From Pipra filicauda (Eukaryota > Chordata > Aves > Passeriformes > Pipridae): a DNA stretch of 64,000 nucleotides. The first letter of the stretch is position 1; each line of letters opens with the position of its first letter. The notes beneath the pieces were generated by a model. That model did no database searches, was not told where the DNA came from, and was given only the letters and a program-made list of their open reading frames with translations. Both the position numbers and the translations under genes were made by a program. Of this stretch, positions 63,401-64,000 are shown one piece after another. The stretch spans positions 1,302,001 through 1,366,000 of the forward strand of contig NW_024104765.1 of assembly GCF_003945595.2 (NCBI RefSeq), written 5' to 3'.

Positions 63401-64000
63401 TAAGTGCCTGGATGTTACCTGATATGTGGATGAATATAGTTGCTGACTGCTTCATCATCAATACTTTTTCCTGTATGTAGCTGGGACGAAAAATCGTATG
63501 TTTTCCATTCACACTCCAGCTGGTATAACTAAAAAGGAAAGAATAAACCATCTGCAGAGGTTCTGATTTTTATAATCAAGTAGGTACATCATCATCTTGG
63601 GACATTTAAAAGAAGTTCTAACTGTATAGTTTAAAAATCATGACTAAATATTTGCCCAAGAATACCCAAGCCAAACTCCTCTGTGTTGATTTTATACATT
63701 ACAAAGGTAAAAGCCAATTCAGCTCCATACTCACCTCTTCTTTTGCGTACTTGAGCTTGTATTCTCTTTTAACAGCTGGATCAAACCTGGTCTGTGGGAG
63801 CCACACCTGGAGCTGCACCAAGCCAATAATCACCCAGAGACTTCCTCGCCAAGCTGTCTCTGGTAACTCCTTAAGCCCTTCCCCATAGAACTGATGCAAG
63901 CAAGTGAGCAGAAGAAACAGGAATTCTTTAGGAAGTAACTCCTGATCAGTGATGCTTCCAAGTATCCTGAGAAGGTACTCATATGCAACAGGATCCTTGA
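27273..64000 (-). CDS. MDN1: MDN1 (midasin), 3' 42 coding exons; 5' part lies right of the window
   Basis: Midasin (yeast Rea1) is a giant nuclear dynein-like AAA+ ATPase that strips assembly factors from pre-60S ribosomal particles. Its C-terminal MIDAS domain grips the UBL domains of WDR12 (Ytm1) and NLE1 (Rsa4). The window holds 42 exons, 2,413 codons plus stop, about 43% of a protein that is roughly 5,600 aa in human. In order: distal linker/stalk helices (exons 1-23), the start of the acidic region with [11 protein letters not shown] and [15 protein letters not shown] (24-25), a long D/E-rich stretch with DERLWGDED and [13 protein letters not shown] (26-35), then the VWA/MIDAS domain with [30 protein letters not shown] (the DxSxS metal site), [10 protein letters not shown] and [14 protein letters not shown]. 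It ends [15 protein letters not shown] at TAG 27273-27275. The AAA+ ring is not in the window. All 41 internal junctions keep the frame. One intron is GC-AG. Confidence 0.97.
28831..28973 (-). CDS. MDN1: MDN1 window exon 41 (VWA domain)
   Basis: 143 nt, acceptor ttgtgctcag, donor tccagg|gtaagt. Encodes [20 protein letters not shown]... and [19 protein letters not shown] is the VWA loop that completes the metal site. Confidence 0.95.
28974..30667 (-). other. MDN1 intron, no recognisable feature
   Basis: 1.7 kb intron between the two VWA exons. Only short ORFs without family resemblance. Confidence 0.6.
30668..30731 (-). CDS. MDN1: MDN1 window exon 40 (VWA domain)
   Basis: 64 nt, acceptor cctctgcag, donor atccg|ggtgag. 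Encodes [20 protein letters not shown].... Smallest coding exon here. Confidence 0.94.
31631..31745 (-). CDS. MDN1: MDN1 window exon 39 (VWA domain)
   Basis: 115 nt, acceptor cttttctaaag, donor gcccag|gtacac. Encodes [20 protein letters not shown]... to [12 protein letters not shown]. Confidence 0.95.
31839..31912 (-). CDS. MDN1: MDN1 window exon 38 (VWA domain)
   Basis: 74 nt, acceptor ttttttaacag, donor tgtag|gtgagt. Encodes [20 protein letters not shown].... Confidence 0.95.
32219..32393 (-). CDS. MDN1: MDN1 window exon 37: MIDAS motif exon
   Basis: 175 nt, acceptor taactttcag, donor aaacag|gtaaaa. Encodes [20 protein letters not shown]... and [17 protein letters not shown], whose DxSxS is the metal-ion-dependent adhesion site that binds Mg2+ and the UBL partner. 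Confidence 0.97.
33022..33137 (-). CDS. MDN1: MDN1 window exon 36
   Basis: 116 nt, acceptor taatgttttag, donor ttgaa|gtaagt. Encodes [20 protein letters not shown]... and [18 protein letters not shown], just before the MIDAS domain. Confidence 0.95.
34032..34121 (-). CDS. MDN1: MDN1 window exon 35
   Basis: 90 nt, phase 0, acceptor gcacttctag, donor gaggag|gtttgt. Encodes [20 protein letters not shown].... Confidence 0.93.
34122..35971 (-). other. MDN1 intron, no recognisable feature
   Basis: 1.85 kb intron. A somewhat GC-richer stretch at about 34,840-35,060 has no identifiable gene or repeat. Confidence 0.55.
35972..36129 (-). CDS. MDN1: MDN1 window exon 34
   Basis: 158 nt, acceptor tgtggttgtag, donor ccccag|gtatga. 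Ends with the conserved [20 protein letters not shown]. Confidence 0.94.
36130..37629 (-). other. MDN1 intron, no recognisable feature
   Basis: 1.5 kb AT-rich intron with a short G-rich run (about 37,017-37,032). No exon or repeat family identified. Confidence 0.55.
37630..37800 (-). CDS. MDN1: MDN1 window exon 33 (acidic)
   Basis: 171 nt, acceptor tctttgtacag, donor cttctg|gtacat. Encodes [20 protein letters not shown]... to [10 protein letters not shown]. Confidence 0.93.
38261..38462 (-). CDS. MDN1: MDN1 window exon 32
   Basis: 202 nt, acceptor tctttttcag, donor atatg|gtatgg. Starts with the conserved [20 protein letters not shown] and ends with the conserved YDAQTY. Confidence 0.95.
38619..38720 (-). 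CDS. MDN1: MDN1 window exon 31
   Basis: 102 nt, phase 0, acceptor tttctttcag, donor acacag|gttcat. Encodes [20 protein letters not shown]... to KQSRKNTQ. Confidence 0.93.
39072..39233 (-). CDS. MDN1: MDN1 window exon 30 (acidic)
   Basis: 162 nt, phase 0, acceptor attatttcag, donor aaagag|gtaaac. Encodes [20 protein letters not shown]... to [16 protein letters not shown]. Confidence 0.93.
39285..40936 (+). mobile_element. Long CR1 LINE fragment, split by a later insertion
   Basis: Plus-strand CR1 ORF2 and 3' region inside an MDN1 intron, opposite in sense to MDN1. Recognised CR1 ORF2 landmarks include GTAAGGCTTTTGATACTGTC, CTGTTCAATACATTTATCAA, TTTTGCTGATGATACAAACT (the FADDT polymerase motif), GAAAGGGATCTGGGGGTGCT and CTGGGGTGCATCAAACAGAG. 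The match stops near 40,040 and resumes at about 40,486 (CTCACCTTGAGCACTGTACA), running to the 3' end at about 40,936. Many frameshifts and stops make it inactive. Confidence 0.88.
40041..40485 (+). mobile_element. Insertion within CR1, possible solo LTR
   Basis: About 440 bp of unrelated sequence interrupts a contiguous CR1. It has a TA-repeat (40121-40136), an AATAAA at 40221-40226 followed by a GC-rich part, as an LTR would, and GCAGC on both sides (40036-40040 and 40478-40482). Clean TG...CA ends were not established, so the class is uncertain. Confidence 0.4.
41149..41465 (-). CDS. MDN1: MDN1 window exon 29 (acidic)
   Basis: 317 nt, acceptor tttaatccag, donor cctcag|gtagag. Low-complexity Asp/Glu/Gln sequence with the conserved GDQGLQPQ ending. 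Confidence 0.93.
42099..42234 (-). CDS. MDN1: MDN1 window exon 28 (acidic)
   Basis: 136 nt, acceptor tgctgacag, donor tgaag|gtacag. Starts with the family signature [13 protein letters not shown], then [12 protein letters not shown]. Confidence 0.94.
42890..43033 (-). CDS. MDN1: MDN1 window exon 27 (acidic)
   Basis: 144 nt, phase 0, acceptor ggttaatag, donor gatgag|gtaaaa. Encodes [20 protein letters not shown]... to KIHEQIDE. Confidence 0.94.
43104..43472 (+). mobile_element. Solo LTR of an endogenous retrovirus (ERVK-like)
   Basis: 369 bp starting TGTGGGGGGAG and ending CAGCAACA, flanked by a perfect 6-bp direct repeat AGACAT (43098-43103 and 43473-43478). AATAAA at 43353-43358 is followed by an R/U5-like segment with an inverted GCCTGCTG...CAGGCAG. 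TG...CA ends and a 6-bp duplication point to a class II (beta/ERVK-type) avian element. No internal viral genes are present. It sits in an MDN1 intron, antisense to the gene. Confidence 0.8.
43641..43813 (-). CDS. MDN1: MDN1 window exon 26 (acidic)
   Basis: 173 nt, acceptor ctgtacacag, donor gatgag|gtaaag. Carries the conserved [11 protein letters not shown] followed by Asp/Glu repeats and TGPGMDE. Confidence 0.94.
44638..44846 (+). mobile_element. CR1 LINE 3' end
   Basis: Matches the CR1 3' terminus: AAAAGGTTTTTCACCTAGAG, GTTGGGCACTGGAAGAGGCT, GGGAAGTGGTCACAGCACCA, GAGTTCAAGAAGCATTTGGA, GGCCAGGAGTTGGACTTCAA, then GACCCTTGTGGGTCC and a decayed tail. It lies in an MDN1 intron, antisense to the gene. 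Confidence 0.88.
44946..45087 (-). CDS. MDN1: MDN1 window exon 25
   Basis: 142 nt, acceptor aataattcag, donor aaaaaag|gtttgg (weak). Encodes [20 protein letters not shown]... and the conserved [16 protein letters not shown]. Confidence 0.92.
45313..45450 (-). CDS. MDN1: MDN1 window exon 24 (GC donor)
   Basis: 138 nt, phase 0, acceptor cctttgtag. The donor is gatcag|gcaagt, a GC splice site. Encodes [20 protein letters not shown]..., the strongly conserved entry to the acidic region. Confidence 0.93.
45569..45730 (-). CDS. MDN1: MDN1 window exon 23
   Basis: 162 nt, phase 0, acceptor ttaactgcag, donor caaaaa|gtaagt. Encodes [20 protein letters not shown].... Confidence 0.94.
46105..46277 (-). 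CDS. MDN1: MDN1 window exon 22
   Basis: 173 nt, acceptor tttcaaacaaag (no pyrimidine tract; chosen by frame), donor cataag|gtaaaa. Encodes [20 protein letters not shown]... to EDYTSNKHK. Confidence 0.87.
46480..46870. other. Atypical patch in MDN1 intron, possible LTR
   Basis: CT- and GC-richer than the surrounding intron, with a TTTATT (AATAAA on the minus strand) at about 46541. It looks like an inserted element but I could not find terminal repeats or a target duplication. Confidence 0.25.
46940..47086 (-). CDS. MDN1: MDN1 window exon 21
   Basis: 147 nt, donor agatg|gtaaat. The acceptor is tatggtttaaaag at 47087-47088; the next AG (caacag) gives an immediate stop, so frame decides. Encodes [20 protein letters not shown].... 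Confidence 0.88.
47438..47664 (-). CDS. MDN1: MDN1 window exon 20
   Basis: 227 nt, acceptor tctgttgcag, donor cagtg|gtaagg. Encodes [20 protein letters not shown].... Confidence 0.94.
47755..47873 (+). mobile_element. tRNA-Ile-derived, CR1-tailed SINE, internally deleted
   Basis: GTTGGTTAGAGCATGGTGCT followed by AATAACAACAATGG is the tRNA-Ile D-to-anticodon region. The B-box stretch is missing (it jumps to CCCTGTATGGG), then the CR1-like tail GATTCTTGTGGGTTCC...AATATTCTGTGATC follows. Second copy of the SINE seen at 23158, inserted in the opposite sense to MDN1. Confidence 0.75.
48312..48791 (-). CDS. MDN1: MDN1 window exon 19
   Basis: 480 nt, acceptor ttctcaactag, donor tcctg|gtgagt. Encodes [20 protein letters not shown]... 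to [14 protein letters not shown]. Confidence 0.94.
48792..49975 (-). other. MDN1 intron, no recognisable feature
   Basis: 1.2 kb AT-rich intron. Short T-rich tracts only. Confidence 0.55.
49976..50091 (-). CDS. MDN1: MDN1 window exon 18
   Basis: 116 nt, acceptor tttctttag, donor ctgag|gtattt. Encodes [20 protein letters not shown].... Confidence 0.94.
50418..50523 (-). CDS. MDN1: MDN1 window exon 17
   Basis: 106 nt, acceptor gctctgtcag, donor gccaag|gtaaaa. Encodes [20 protein letters not shown].... Confidence 0.94.
51447..51573 (-). CDS. MDN1: MDN1 window exon 16
   Basis: 127 nt, acceptor tgtcattccag, donor gacat|gtatgt. Encodes [20 protein letters not shown]... and is split mid-codon at both ends. 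Confidence 0.93.
52517..52663 (-). CDS. MDN1: MDN1 window exon 15
   Basis: 147 nt, acceptor ttctatacag, donor aaacag|gtgagc. Ends in the conserved [17 protein letters not shown]. Confidence 0.94.
52833..52992 (-). CDS. MDN1: MDN1 window exon 14
   Basis: 160 nt, acceptor ttttctcag, donor tcacag|gttagg. Encodes [20 protein letters not shown]... to [10 protein letters not shown]. Confidence 0.93.
52993..54483 (-). other. MDN1 intron, no recognisable feature
   Basis: 1.5 kb intron. No repeat family or extra exon recognised. The protein reads continuously across it. Confidence 0.55.
54484..54679 (-). CDS. MDN1: MDN1 window exon 13
   Basis: 196 nt, acceptor gtggtaatcag (pyrimidine-poor), donor gccaag|gtaact. 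Encodes [20 protein letters not shown].... Confidence 0.93.
54866..54939 (-). CDS. MDN1: MDN1 window exon 12
   Basis: 74 nt, acceptor ttttcctaacag, donor cgcag|gtaact. Encodes [20 protein letters not shown]..., a highly conserved segment. Confidence 0.94.
55388..55497 (-). CDS. MDN1: MDN1 window exon 11
   Basis: 110 nt, acceptor cccttctag, donor cttaag|gtaaaa. Encodes [20 protein letters not shown].... Confidence 0.94.
55673..55819 (-). CDS. MDN1: MDN1 window exon 10
   Basis: 147 nt, acceptor caatgttcag, donor aaaagg|gtaagt. Encodes [20 protein letters not shown]... to LLMPQVAEK. Confidence 0.94.
55820..56943 (-). other. MDN1 intron, no recognisable feature
   Basis: 1.1 kb AT-rich intron without recognised repeats. 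Confidence 0.55.
56944..57068 (-). CDS. MDN1: MDN1 window exon 9
   Basis: 125 nt, acceptor ttgtttccag, donor agaag|gtaagt. Encodes [20 protein letters not shown]... to QEQTEATTE. Confidence 0.94.
57782..57876 (-). CDS. MDN1: MDN1 window exon 8
   Basis: 95 nt, acceptor tgttttccag, donor ttgaa|gtaaga. Encodes [20 protein letters not shown].... Confidence 0.94.
58093..58188 (-). CDS. MDN1: MDN1 window exon 7
   Basis: 96 nt, phase 0, acceptor ttattctgcag, donor gcacag|gtaaga. Encodes [20 protein letters not shown].... Confidence 0.94.
58864..59099 (-). CDS. MDN1: MDN1 window exon 6
   Basis: 236 nt, acceptor ttgcctcctag, donor gtgcag|gtaaaa. Encodes [20 protein letters not shown]... to PEHPVLVQ. 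Confidence 0.94.
59100..60029 (-). other. MDN1 intron, no recognisable feature
   Basis: 0.93 kb intron with a poly-A/CAA-rich tract near 59,600 and A/T runs near 59,820-59,870. Confidence 0.5.
60030..60303 (-). CDS. MDN1: MDN1 window exon 5
   Basis: 274 nt, acceptor taatatgcag, donor aattg|gtaaga. Begins [20 protein letters not shown] and ends VNQFYPLI plus a split Gly codon. Confidence 0.94.
61020..61181 (-). CDS. MDN1: MDN1 window exon 4
   Basis: 162 nt, acceptor gtttccttag, donor aaaag|gtaata. Encodes [20 protein letters not shown]... with a local run of eight glutamates. Confidence 0.94.
61601..62297 (-). CDS. MDN1: MDN1 window exon 3 (largest exon here)
   Basis: 697 nt, acceptor tttcttaacag, donor tgtcag|gtaaca. 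232 whole codons of helical linker sequence starting [20 protein letters not shown]. Confidence 0.94.
62298..63418 (-). other. MDN1 intron, no recognisable feature
   Basis: 1.1 kb AT-rich intron with an A-rich tract at about 62,810-62,845. No exon signal. Confidence 0.55.
63419..63528 (-). CDS. MDN1: MDN1 window exon 2
   Basis: 110 nt, acceptor tcctttttag, donor atcag|gtaaca. Encodes [20 protein letters not shown]... and ends with a split Arg codon. Confidence 0.93.
63735..64000 (-). CDS. MDN1: MDN1 window exon 1 (partial at window edge)
   Basis: Open to the right edge; donor gaagag|gtgagt. Encodes [20 protein letters not shown] ... [11 protein letters not shown]. Whether the exon starts at the edge or beyond cannot be told. 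Confidence 0.9.

Overview
This is vertebrate nuclear DNA: split genes with GT-AG introns, AT-rich introns and one CpG island. It looks avian. It carries several CR1 retrotransposon pieces, an LTR with a 6-bp target duplication, and two SINE copies with a tRNA-Ile-like head and a CR1-like tail. That SINE type is known from passerines, so a passerine is my best guess (inference). The gene order ANKRD6 - LYRM2 - MDN1 matches human chromosome 6q15.

Layout. Positions 1-5,210 are an upstream ANKRD6 intron holding a CR1 3' end, a non-CR1 LINE remnant with an open frame, and one unexplained ORF. Positions 5,211-20,844 (+) hold the last 13 coding exons of ANKRD6 (Diversin): six ankyrin repeats, a basic linker and the conserved C-terminal part. 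Its 3' UTR probably ends near 22.55 kb. Positions 24,951-26,332 (-) hold all of LYRM2 in three coding exons (88 aa), with a CpG-island promoter around 26.1-26.47 kb. ANKRD6 and LYRM2 converge tail to tail. Positions 27,273-64,000 (-) hold the 3' part of MDN1 (midasin): 42 coding exons, 2,413 codons plus stop, running off the right edge. They encode the distal linker region, the long acidic D/E-rich region and the C-terminal MIDAS/VWA domain.

Exon boundaries were set by hand from splice dinucleotides and codon phase. Every junction inside the window keeps the frame, which is the main support for the models. MDN1 is a nuclear AAA+ remodeller of pre-60S ribosomes, LYRM2 a small mitochondrial LYR protein, and ANKRD6 a cytoplasmic Wnt/planar-polarity regulator. 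They are syntenic neighbours, not a functional cluster.

I found no CRISPR array, operon, phage or other prokaryote-type system, and nothing I would call a new biological system. The most useful observations are a GC-AG intron in MDN1, two adjacent MDN1 acceptors without pyrimidine tracts, the LINE remnant in the ANKRD6 intron, the tRNA-derived SINEs, an LTR with intact target duplications, a CR1 split by a later insertion, and the very short MDN1-LYRM2 spacing.
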